A stretch of DNA of 64,000 bases, taken from assembly GCA_947259995.1 (NCBI GenBank), contig CAMYOK010000002.1, forward strand, positions 1,032,881 through 1,096,880. Direction: 5' to 3'. Below are positions 25,895 through 35,106 of the stretch, one piece after another. The DNA comes from an uncultured Pseudomonadales bacterium. Its GTDB lineage: Bacteria; Pseudomonadota; Gammaproteobacteria; Pseudomonadales; Pseudohongiellaceae. Position numbers and translations under genes: made by a program. Every line of letters begins with the position of its first letter. Positions within the stretch are counted from its first letter, which is position 1. The notes beneath the pieces were generated by a model. It was not told where the DNA came from and made no database searches. It saw only the letters and a program-made list of their open reading frames with translations.

Positions 25895-27100
25895 ATGAAA
25901 AGCCTTAGCAATCGACGTGTCCTTCTTGGCATTACAGGCGGTATCGCTGCTTATAAGAGTGCAGAGCTCACGCGTTTGCTCACTAAGGCGGGCGCAGAAG
26001 TGCGCGTGGTCATGACACAGTCGGCCACCGAGTTTATTACCCCGCTGACGCTGCAAGCCCTTTCTGGCAACCGTGTGCACACTACCCTGCTCGATACCGA
26101 AGCAGAGGCGGGCATGGGGCATATTGAGCTTGCACGTTGGCCCGACCTCGTCCTGATCGCGCCCACGAGCGCCAACTTCATTGCCAAAATCTCCGAAGGC
26201 AAAGCCGATGACATCCTCAGCACTGTTTTGCTGGCGACAAAGGCTCCCATCGCGATCGCCCCGGCAATGAACCAAGCCATGTGGTCCAACCAAGCAACTC
26301 AGCAAAACTTACAAACACTGCAACAGCGAGGCATTGCCATATTTGGCCCTGGCTCTGGAGAGCAAGCCTGCGGCGATGTCGGCTTAGGCCGTATGCTCGA
26401 ACCCGAACAAATACTCGCGATGAGCGCCGCCTTGTTCGACGAAGGCCTGTTAGCGGGCCTGCGCATCGTGATCACCGCGGGCCCCACACAAGAGGCGATA
26501 GACCCTGTGCGTTATATCAGCAACCGTAGTTCCGGCAAGATGGCCTATGCCTTGGCCACCGAAGCTGCACAAGCTGGTGCGCAAGTGACCTTAATCAGCG
26601 GCCCCGTGGCACTAGCTACTCCCGAGCGCGTAAAACGCATCGACGTGATCAGTGCGCAAGAGATGCTAGAGGCGAGTATCGCCTGCGCCCCTGCCTGTGA
26701 TGTTTTCATCGGAGTAGCGGCGGTGGCAGATTATCGCCCCGCTCAGTTCGCGGAGCAGAAAATTAAGAAATCAGACGACACGATGCATCTAGAGCTGACC
26801 AAAAACCCAGACATCATTACGGCGATTGCAGCCCTAGAGAAACGGCCATTTACAGTGGGTTTTGCTGCCGAAACCAACAGTATTGAGCAACATGGCGCCG
26901 AGAAGCTCGCCCGTAAAAAACTCGATTTATTGTTTGCCAATGATGCCAACGCTACTCTGGGCAGTGACAGCATTAGCGCAACCGCGCTTTGGTCCAAGGG
27001 TTCGCAGGCTTTAGGCCCAGCCTCCAAACGCAGCGTCGCCTTGCAGATGTTGACGCTCATCCGCACTCGCTATGACGCACGCGCAAACCATAGAGACTGA
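25895..27100 (+). CDS. coaBC: Bifunctional phosphopantothenoylcysteine decarboxylase/synthetase CoaBC
   Basis: CoaBC carries out two consecutive steps of CoA synthesis. The ATG at 25895 (MKSLSNRRVLLGITGGIAAYKSAEL) is chosen over an upstream in-frame ATG whose extension is not conserved; 401 residues result. The N-terminal flavin-dependent CoaC domain shows GGIAAYK, APAMNQAMW and the GSGEQACGDVGLGRM loop; the C-terminal CoaB domain shows VITAGPTQEAIDPVRYISNRSSGKM and a KLKK-like segment KIKKSDD. The usual next gene, dut, is not present between it and the phosphomannomutase gene. Confidence 0.96.
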   Translation: MKSLSNRRVLLGITGGIAAYKSAELTRLLTKAGAEVRVVMTQSATEFITPLTLQALSGNRVHTTLLDTEAEAGMGHIELARWPDLVLIAPTSANFIAKISEGKADDILSTVLLATKAPIAIAPAMNQAMWSNQATQQNLQTLQQRGIAIFGPGSGEQACGDVGLGRMLEPEQILAMSAALFDEGLLAGLRIVITAGPTQEAIDPVRYISNRSSGKMAYALATEAAQAGAQVTLISGPVALATPERVKRIDVISAQEMLEASIACAPACDVFIGVAAVADYRPAQFAEQKIKKSDDTMHLELTKNPDIITAIAALEKRPFTVGFAAETNSIEQHGAEKLARKKLDLLFANDANATLGSDSISATALWSKGSQALGPASKRSVALQMLTLIRTRYDARANHRD

Positions 27101-27183
27101 ATAAATTAGCCAAATCAGACGGGAATCGTGGATACTCATAGCGCATTAACACTAGTGCAATAAAACAACAAAGCAGTAGGCTC

Positions 27184-28596
27184 ATGACAAGCAAACAAGA
27201 AGAAACACTCGATGAGACAACACAGCACTTAAGCGCCAGCATCTTTCGCGCCTACGATATTCGCGGCATCGTCGATACACAGCTTAATGAACACTCGATG
27301 ACGCTCATCGGCAAGTCTTTGGCCAGCATTGCGCTTGAGTCCGGTGAGACGACGGTGTTGTTTGGCTGCGATGCACGACTCTCTAGCCCACGTTTGCGCG
27401 AACCCTTGCTACAGGCAGTGCTTTCGACTGGCTTGAATGTCGTCGATCTCGGCACGATCCCTACCCCTCTTTTGTATTATGCAGCTCACACCGGCCCATG
27501 GGCCTCTGGCCTGCTGCTCACTGCCAGCCACAACCCTGCCAATTACAACGGCATCAAGATTATTCGCCAGCGCACTTGTCTTACTCCAGAGCAAATTCAA
27601 CAGATCCGAGTTCGCGCCGAAAGTGGCGGTTTTGTGCATGGGCGGGGCAAGCTACAGACGCTCGACATCATGGCAGAATATATTGCTCGCCTGCTCAAGG
27701 ACCTTAAGCTCAAACGCACCCTTAAGGTCGTCGTCGATTGCGCGAACGCCGTCCCTGGGCTACTGGCACCAGCCCTATTCGAAGCGCTTGGCTGTGACGT
27801 CATTCCCATGTATTGCGATCTCGATGGTAGCTTTCCTAATCACCACCCAGACCCGACAATCGCTGCTAATCTAGGCGCCCTGATTAGCAAAGTGACAAGC
27901 ACGAATGCGGATCTAGGCATTGCTCTGGACGGAGACGGAGACCGTGTAGTCATGGTCACCGATAAAGGCAGCATCATCGATACCGATCGCCTGCTAATGC
28001 TGTTCATCAAAGATATCCTGCCCAAGTACAAGAATCCCAGCGTAGTATTCGACGTCAAATGCAGCACCTTGTTGGCGCAGCTCATCCGAGACGGCGGGGG
28101 CAAGCCAGTGATGAGCCGCAGCGGCCACTCCTTCATGAAACAGAGCATGCAAGAGTCCAACGCCGTGGTCGGGGCCGAGTTCTCCGCCCACGTCTTCATA
28201 AAAGATCGATGGTATGGCTATGACGATGGCCTCTACGTAGCCGCGCGCTTCTTAGAGCTATTGAGCCAGCAGAGCGAAAGCGCAGAAATGCTTTTTCAGC
28301 GCCTCCCGCGCAGCATCGTGACTCCTGAGCTACGCATCGATGTAAGTGAGGAGCGTAAATTTGACCTCATGGAACGCATCAAATCCATCGCCAACTTCCC
28401 TCAAGGCAAGATCAGTGACCTGGATGGGATTCGCGTTGACTTCGACGATGGCTGGGGCCTCGTGCGGGCCTCCAACACCACACCCGCTCTATTGCTGCGC
28501 TTTGAGGCGCAAAGTCACCAGTCATTGCAGCTGATCCAAAAGCTTTTCCGCGATTTGCTCTTGGAAGTCGACAGCCACCTCGTCCTAAACTTCTAA
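27184..28596 (+). CDS. algC: Phosphomannomutase/phosphoglucomutase (AlgC-like)
   Basis: The 470-residue alpha-D-phosphohexomutase interconverts hexose 1- and 6-phosphates for LPS, exopolysaccharide and sugar-nucleotide synthesis. It shows FRAYDIRGI at the N-terminus, the phosphoserine loop TASHNP, the metal loop LDGDGDRV (three Asp), the sugar-specificity loop GAEFSAHVF and the C-terminal phosphate-binding VRASNTTP. In Pseudomonas the same gene order (coaBC-dut-algC-argB) is found; here dut is missing. The choice of the name algC rests on length, motifs and position. Confidence 0.93.
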   Translation: MTSKQEETLDETTQHLSASIFRAYDIRGIVDTQLNEHSMTLIGKSLASIALESGETTVLFGCDARLSSPRLREPLLQAVLSTGLNVVDLGTIPTPLLYYAAHTGPWASGLLLTASHNPANYNGIKIIRQRTCLTPEQIQQIRVRAESGGFVHGRGKLQTLDIMAEYIARLLKDLKLKRTLKVVVDCANAVPGLLAPALFEALGCDVIPMYCDLDGSFPNHHPDPTIAANLGALISKVTSTNADLGIALDGDGDRVVMVTDKGSIIDTDRLLMLFIKDILPKYKNPSVVFDVKCSTLLAQLIRDGGGKPVMSRSGHSFMKQSMQESNAVVGAEFSAHVFIKDRWYGYDDGLYVAARFLELLSQQSESAEMLFQRLPRSIVTPELRIDVSEERKFDLMERIKSIANFPQGKISDLDGIRVDFDDGWGLVRASNTTPALLLRFEAQSHQSLQLIQKLFRDLLLEVDSHLVLNF

Positions 28597-28670
28597 ACAG
28601 AAACTTGTTTGCCACTGCTTTTATGAAAAATGCCGCGCAAGCTGTATACTTTGCGCCTTGAGCCCTTTGA

Positions 28671-29591
<921 letters not shown>

Positions 29592-29624
29592 TCGCTACCA
29601 CTTTTAAGGAACAATCAACACAAA

Positions 29625-30227
29625 ATGTCGTCCGAGACTAAGATTTCACGTAAAGAACATATCCTGCAAAGCCTCGCCCGTATGCTAGAGAACGGTCCAG
29701 GCGAGCGGATTACTACAGCGGCGCTTGCAAAGGAAGTTGGCGTTTCTGAGGCCGCCCTTTATCGGCACTTCCCAAGCAAAGCAAAAATGTTTGAAGGCTT
29801 GATCGTCTTTATTGAAGAGACATTATTCACACGCATCACGCGCATCTTAGAAGATGAACCTTCTGCGCAAAAACGTTGCGAGAAAATATTAATGCTCGTG
29901 CTGACCTTTGCCGAGAAAAATCCAGGCATGACGCGCTTGATGACAGGCGATGCATTGGCAGGTGAAACAGAACGTTTACGCGTGCGCATCAGCCAGTTGT
30001 TTGATCGCTTAGAAGCGCAAGTAAAACAGATTTTGCGCGAAGCACAGATTCGCGAGAACCTACGCTGCACGGTATCCCCTAGCATTCTTTCAAACTTGCT
30101 GATGGCTAGCGTGGAAGGTCGTTTGATGCAGTTTGTTCGCAGCGAGTTTAAGAAGCGCCCTACCGAATCCTGGGAAGAGCAATGGGCTTATCTTTCCCGC
30201 GACATGCTCATTCCCTTCGGCGTTTAA
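29625..30227 (+). CDS. slmA: Nucleoid occlusion factor SlmA
   Basis: SlmA is a TetR-type DNA-binding protein that blocks FtsZ assembly over the chromosome. The 200-residue product has the N-terminal helix-turn-helix ([33 protein letters not shown]) and the SlmA-type C-terminal domain ([26 protein letters not shown]). It has the conserved position next to pyrE and argB. The stop overlaps that of convergent pyrE within a perfect palindrome, GGCGTTTAAACGCC. Confidence 0.95.
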   Translation: MSSETKISRKEHILQSLARMLENGPGERITTAALAKEVGVSEAALYRHFPSKAKMFEGLIVFIEETLFTRITRILEDEPSAQKRCEKILMLVLTFAEKNPGMTRLMTGDALAGETERLRVRISQLFDRLEAQVKQILREAQIRENLRCTVSPSILSNLLMASVEGRLMQFVRSEFKKRPTESWEEQWAYLSRDMLIPFGV

Positions 30228-30871
30228 ACGCCAAACTCGTCTCTATAACGCTGCACAGCTTCCAGATTGGAAGCCAGTGCAGGGTCGTTTTTCTCACGCA
30301 GATAATCAACAATTTGCGCCAAAGAGATAATACTTAGCACCGGTATATTGTACTGCTCTTCGATCTCTTGAATCGCAGATTTATTGCCGGCACCTCGCTC
30401 TTGTCTATCTAAGGCCACTAGAATTCCCGCAGGCTCCGCGCCCTGCTTTGCGAAGATTTCCATTACTTCGCGCACAGCCGTGCCCGCCGTAATGACATCA
30501 TCGACAATTAAGGCACGGCCTTGCAATGGCGCGCCGACCGTTAAGCCACCTTCACCATGATCTTTCGCTTCTTTGCGGTTGAAACAATAAGGCTTGTCGA
30601 TACCATGCTGCTGCGCCAAAGCCGCTGCCGTCACTGACACCAACGGGATGCCTTTGTAGGCGGGGCCAAACAATAAATCGTACTCAAGCTTGGCGCCTGC
30701 GAGTGCAGTGGCGTAGGAGCTACCAATAAAGTTCAACGCGGCACCTGTATTAAACAAACCGGCGTTGAAAAAATAAGGGCTGGTGCGGCCGGATTTCAAA
30801 GTGAAACTGCCAAAGCGCAAAATTTGGTGCTCTATAACATACTCGATAAAAGCTTTTTGAAAATCTTGCAT
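30224..30871 (-). CDS. pyrE: Orotate phosphoribosyltransferase PyrE
   Basis: PyrE makes orotidine 5'-monophosphate from orotate and PRPP. The 215-residue protein shows [18 protein letters not shown], the GPAYKGIPL loop, the flexible catalytic loop [15 protein letters not shown] and the PRPP signature [16 protein letters not shown]. It lies 23 nt downstream of rph. The crc gene usually placed between them in Pseudomonas is absent. Confidence 0.97.
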   Translation of the reverse strand: MQDFQKAFIEYVIEHQILRFGSFTLKSGRTSPYFFNAGLFNTGAALNFIGSSYATALAGAKLEYDLLFGPAYKGIPLVSVTAAALAQQHGIDKPYCFNRKEAKDHGEGGLTVGAPLQGRALIVDDVITAGTAVREVMEIFAKQGAEPAGILVALDRQERGAGNKSAIQEIEEQYNIPVLSIISLAQIVDYLREKNDPALASNLEAVQRYRDEFGV

Positions 30872-30894
30872 TACACCATTCCCTCGTTTTTTGA

Positions 30895-31623
30895 TTAGAT
30901 ACCCAATGCTTCTTTTTGCACCGTCAGCAATTCGCTGATGCCTTTCTGAGCAATCGCAATCATCGCTTGCAGCTCATCATTGTCGAAGTCATTCTCTTCG
31001 CCTGTGCCTTGCAGTTCGATGAAACGCAGCTTGTCTGTCATCACCACATTCATATCGGTTTCGGCATTGGAGTCTTCGGCATAATCGAGGTCCAGCACCG
31101 GCACACCCTTATAGATGCCAACCGATACCGAAGCGATCATTTGCTTCATTGGGTTTTGTTTAATGCGGCCGTTCTTGATCAACACACTGATTGCGTCGTG
31201 CAATGCCACACAGGCACCCGTGATCGAGGCTGTGCGAGTGCCGCCGTCGGCCTGAATCACATCGCAGTCGATCTTGATCGTGTTCTCGCCCAAGAGCTTC
31301 ATGTCTAGTGCGGCACGTAGTGAACGCCCAATAAGGCGCGAGATCTCCATCGTGCGGCCGCCTTGCTTGCCACGAACCGACTCACGGTCCATGCGCGAAC
31401 CGGTAGAGCGTGGCAACATGCCATACTCAGCCGTCACCCAGCCAGTGCCCTGACCTTTCAAGAAACGCGGTACGGACTCTTCGACGCTGGCGGTACAAAT
31501 CACTTTCGTATCGCCAAACTCTACCAACACCGAGCCTTCGGCGTGTTTAGTGTAGTGTCGGGTTATACGGACTTCGCGGAGTTGATCGGGTTGGCGTTTA
31601 CTAGGTCTAATCGTATCTTGCAT
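30895..31623 (-). CDS. rph: Ribonuclease PH
   Basis: RNase PH is the phosphate-dependent 3' exoribonuclease that trims tRNA precursors. The 242-residue protein is full-length: [32 protein letters not shown] at the start, [18 protein letters not shown] with conserved substrate-binding arginines, [18 protein letters not shown] and [18 protein letters not shown] with the metal-site Asp residues. It is divergent from yicC across 160 nt. Confidence 0.97.
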   Translation of the reverse strand: MQDTIRPSKRQPDQLREVRITRHYTKHAEGSVLVEFGDTKVICTASVEESVPRFLKGQGTGWVTAEYGMLPRSTGSRMDRESVRGKQGGRTMEISRLIGRSLRAALDMKLLGENTIKIDCDVIQADGGTRTASITGACVALHDAISVLIKNGRIKQNPMKQMIASVSVGIYKGVPVLDLDYAEDSNAETDMNVVMTDKLRFIELQGTGEENDFDNDELQAMIAIAQKGISELLTVQKEALGI

Positions 31624-31783
31624 GGTGCCTCACTCGGGGGTCGTTAAGATTTGGCCCGCAATTATCCTTGATCTGCTCATTGATGGCGAGTCACAAGCGC
31701 CATATTGGAGTAAGATACAGCCCTAAGCTAACGGTATTGAGTTAAAGCCGTTGTAATTCTTATAGTTTTTAAGCAGGTGCACT

Positions 31784-32650
31784 ATGGTCTTAAGCATGAC
31801 CGCTTTCGCCAGAAAGCAAAGCAGTATTGGGCAAACCCTCCTCATTTGGGAAATCCGCTCCGTCAATCACCGCTACCTTGAAACAGGCTTTCGCTTCCCC
31901 GAAGCCCTGCGCACCCTAGAGCCCTCTGTGCGCAATGCCCTGCGCAAGACCCTAGCTCGCGGCAAAGTAGACTGCCAATTGCGTATCGAGACCGAAGGCT
32001 CGCAAGAGAACACGCTAAAGATTGATGAAGCCTTAGTGGTCCAGCTGAACAACGTCAGCGGCGAAGTCCTGCACCTGACCGGTGGCGGCAATGCCTTAAC
32101 GGTGCACGAGATCCTAAAATGGCCAGGCGTGCTACAAGAGAGCAAAGCCCTTCCCGAAGACTTAGAAGCCCAAGCCCTCGCCCTATTCAAAGAGACCCTT
32201 GCCGAACTAGTGGATACCCGCAAGCGCGAAGGTGAAGAGCTCTACGGCTTCGTAAGCCAACGGGTCAAAGCTATTCGCGAGATCGTCAACGAGGTGAAAA
32301 CCCGCATGCCCGAGATCTTGGCCGCACAGCAACAGGCGCTGCGCGATCGCCTTGAGGCACTTAAGATCGAGCTAGACACTACGCGCCTAGAGCAAGAGAT
32401 TGTGATGTTTGCGCAAAAATGCGATATCGACGAAGAGACTGATCGTCTTGAGGCGCACTTGAATGAGGTGGAGCGCGTGTTGGAGTTGGGCGAGCCTTCT
32501 GGCCGGCGCTTGGACTTTCTGATGCAGGAGCTTAACCGCGAGGCCAATACGCTATCATCGAAATCCATTGTGTCGGAGACCACGCACAAAGCGGTGGATT
32601 TGAAGGTGTTGATTGAGCAGATGCGGGAGCAGATTCAAAATATTGAGTAG
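31784..32650 (+). CDS. yicC: YicC/YloC-family endoribonuclease
   Basis: The 288-residue protein has the YicC N-terminal domain (MTAFARKQ...WEIRSVNHRYLETGFRFPEALRTLEP) and the DUF1732 C-terminal domain (DIDEETDRLEAHLNEVERVL...RRLDFLMQELNREANTLSSKS). The family are endoribonucleases acting on small RNAs and structured RNA. It faces away from rph. Only 9 nt after its stop the accessory cassette begins on the opposite strand; in Pseudomonas gmk would follow here. Confidence 0.95.
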   Translation: MVLSMTAFARKQSSIGQTLLIWEIRSVNHRYLETGFRFPEALRTLEPSVRNALRKTLARGKVDCQLRIETEGSQENTLKIDEALVVQLNNVSGEVLHLTGGGNALTVHEILKWPGVLQESKALPEDLEAQALALFKETLAELVDTRKREGEELYGFVSQRVKAIREIVNEVKTRMPEILAAQQQALRDRLEALKIELDTTRLEQEIVMFAQKCDIDEETDRLEAHLNEVERVLELGEPSGRRLDFLMQELNREANTLSSKSIVSETTHKAVDLKVLIEQMREQIQNIE

Positions 32651-32659
32651 ACTCCAACA

Positions 32660-35083
32660 TTACACCAAGGCATCTTGGTACACAGGTTCTAGTTCTGCGA
32701 ATACCTGCGCTGACTCCATTTGAGACAAGGCCGTCAATTTCATTGTGTTCCTAATCGGGATATGGGGAACACCGACTACGGCGTCTTTCAAGGTTAAAGG
32801 CTTGCCCAGTTCGAATATATAATAAAGCTCAGTGGAATCTGATGCTTTGCCTGCTTGTGCTACCGAGATCGTAGCTCGCGGCACCTTAGCAACGTTTAGC
32901 ACTGGCCATAATTTATCAATTTGTTTACTACTCGGATCTTGTTTAGACGTCGTAGCCAATGCCAGATATCTAATCTCTCTAATGACATGCTCTTTGAATT
33001 TGCCATTAAAGGTCGACACTTTCGTGTGGTACCACTTAGCAGTACCGTTTTCGAAAGCCGCTAGGTAAGCACTTTCTCTTGCACTTTTTCCGCCTACCGC
33101 AGCCGTCATTATGAGATTTGGGTACAAAACCTGACTCATACCAGAGTATGGAATTCTAGCGGCATCTTGCAGGTAAAGATGCTCTTCGGTTCTACTAGAT
33201 GGGTAACTTACAGGTCCCTTTGACTTTAGGCCTATTTGCTCTATTAAAAACTTAGTTAACCATGCCTGCCCTTCGTTGCTAATTCCACTATTCGAATTCG
33301 ATGTCGGCAAAAGCGCAAACGCGCCAATACCAATCTCAGTGATAGCTTCAGCATACGGGTTTACTTCAGTGGTTTGATCGAAGTAACCTGGATAGAGGGC
33401 AAAAGCCCCAAACACTGGCCTACTTTTTTGTGAATCATTGGTAACCCGAATTAAGGCGTCTCGGTATCGATGCATTTGATTGATCGCATCTTCTGGCACG
33501 TAATCATTTACATCAATATCGTCATCGTCATACCGATTTTTTTCAGATTTAATTCGATATTTTGCGTCAAATAACCAGACGTAGCGTTTCTTGCTAGGAG
33601 CAGGAAAAGTCACCTCTAGTACTATGTCAGGCTGTTGACTCACTACATAAGATCGGATCGAATTACCTTTTTTGCCAAACTTAGGCTCGTGAGCAAGACG
33701 AGCAACAACCCCATCTGAACGCTTAAAATTGAAAGCTCCTGCAAAACCATCTTTGAGCTGAAATTCTAAAAACGCATTCAATTCTAAAATCATTTTCTTG
33801 CTAGGTATTTCCTCAAAGCCTAGCTGCTCTTGCAAAATATTTTTGATTGCTAAGAAACACCAGACCTCGTAAATCTCAGCTACTGATTTCATTGAGATGC
33901 TAGATTGACTGGCAAATACATCAAGGTAGAATTTTAACTCTTGCCATACCCTGTAAACTTCGCTGTAACCAGTTTTCTGCTGCAATACTAATGATTCACT
34001 CTTAAGCCCAGAAAAGTGCCCAACATCTTTTAAAAAACTTTGGTTTAACATTTTCTGCAGCGGCTTCTGCCATAAATGTAGTTCGCTTAAGAAAGACTCA
34101 GATAAACGTTGGTTGTTGGGCGCTTCATTGCTAGCACGAAGTTTTTGCTCAAATTGCTCCAGTCGCTGTTTGCTGAATTTTACCACCGACTTGATAAACT
34201 GATTCTCCGGCGTGTTAACGCTAAGCCTTTTTTTCTCTACTCTATAGCTTTTGTCCGTCTGACCATTGGCAATATCCTCTTTGATTTTTACGCTCAGTTT
34301 ATACGATACTCTTCCTTTTAGGCGAGCCGCCTTAGAATGAGTGACGTGTGTCTGTAAACGACTATGCGGGGCTTGGGTAACTACTTTAAGTCCTTTTTCA
34401 AATCGCTGACGAAGGTGAGAAAAATTGGCAAGCCACATCAGGGGGAAATTCCCACGCTGCTTGCTCTTATCAGCGTCTTGCTCAGTTTTTTCAACTAAAC
34501 TAAATCGCCAAAGTGGAAATATTTTGTCGATGTCTCGATACATTGATGGCAGGTCTTGATGGAGATCCATTTTTGTAGGCAGTATTTCAAAAGCAGTATC
34601 ACATCGAAACTTTTTGCCACCCAATTCGTATTCAAACGGCAACCGCATCCATCCAACATCATTCGCCGTATTGATACTACCTGTAAGACGTGCCGGCATC
34701 TCGCCACGTTTCTTAGAAAACCGGAACCCCTCATTCACTTGTTGGCTTCTATGACTGAGCTCGGCGTTATCTACATCTTTGTAAAGTACCCATTCAAAGT
34801 GATACTGAGTATTCTCAAAAAATAACCAGTGCGGGACAGTAAGCTCATTTTTCGGATCGATGCCAATATTTCTATCTGGCACTTTGAGTATGGAAAGGCT
34901 TTGTATCTTTAAAGGGGGCGAGAATCTAATATGTGTTTGCTGAACCGATGTATTAGTGTTTTCGTTGTTTAGATTGCGCTTTTCCACTGTCGTGCGCAAT
35001 AGCTGTTGACGTTGGCTTATATCACCACACCAAACCGTTAGCTCAAAATCTGCCGTCCTAAGCTGTAGTAGTTCTACCATCAC
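32660..35083 (-). CDS. DUF2357/PD-(D/E)XK restriction nuclease (McrC-like)
   Basis: This 807-residue protein is the likely cleavage subunit of an NTP-dependent restriction system. An N-terminal beta-rich part and a DUF2357 region (around NTPENQFIKSVVKFSKQRL, residues 290-308) precede the nuclease core. Core residues visible are PD at 485-486 (QQPDIVLEV), DAK at 506-508 (VWLFDAKYR) and the following QMHRYRDAL helix, the PD-(D/E)XK plus QxxxY-like pattern. The C-terminal ~130 residues (FKEHVIREIRYLALA...ELYYIFELGKPLTL) look like a PUA/EVE/ASCH-type fold, which could read modified bases; that is inference. It is the last gene of the cassette, 23 nt after the McrB-like gene. Confidence 0.85.
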   Translation of the reverse strand: MMVELLQLRTADFELTVWCGDISQRQQLLRTTVEKRNLNNENTNTSVQQTHIRFSPPLKIQSLSILKVPDRNIGIDPKNELTVPHWLFFENTQYHFEWVLYKDVDNAELSHRSQQVNEGFRFSKKRGEMPARLTGSINTANDVGWMRLPFEYELGGKKFRCDTAFEILPTKMDLHQDLPSMYRDIDKIFPLWRFSLVEKTEQDADKSKQRGNFPLMWLANFSHLRQRFEKGLKVVTQAPHSRLQTHVTHSKAARLKGRVSYKLSVKIKEDIANGQTDKSYRVEKKRLSVNTPENQFIKSVVKFSKQRLEQFEQKLRASNEAPNNQRLSESFLSELHLWQKPLQKMLNQSFLKDVGHFSGLKSESLVLQQKTGYSEVYRVWQELKFYLDVFASQSSISMKSVAEIYEVWCFLAIKNILQEQLGFEEIPSKKMILELNAFLEFQLKDGFAGAFNFKRSDGVVARLAHEPKFGKKGNSIRSYVVSQQPDIVLEVTFPAPSKKRYVWLFDAKYRIKSEKNRYDDDDIDVNDYVPEDAINQMHRYRDALIRVTNDSQKSRPVFGAFALYPGYFDQTTEVNPYAEAITEIGIGAFALLPTSNSNSGISNEGQAWLTKFLIEQIGLKSKGPVSYPSSRTEEHLYLQDAARIPYSGMSQVLYPNLIMTAAVGGKSARESAYLAAFENGTAKWYHTKVSTFNGKFKEHVIREIRYLALATTSKQDPSSKQIDKLWPVLNVAKVPRATISVAQAGKASDSTELYYIFELGKPLTLKDAVVGVPHIPIRNTMKLTALSQMESAQVFAELEPVYQDALV

Positions 35084-35106
35084 TAGGCTCCTAATAAGGC
35101 AGGTCC

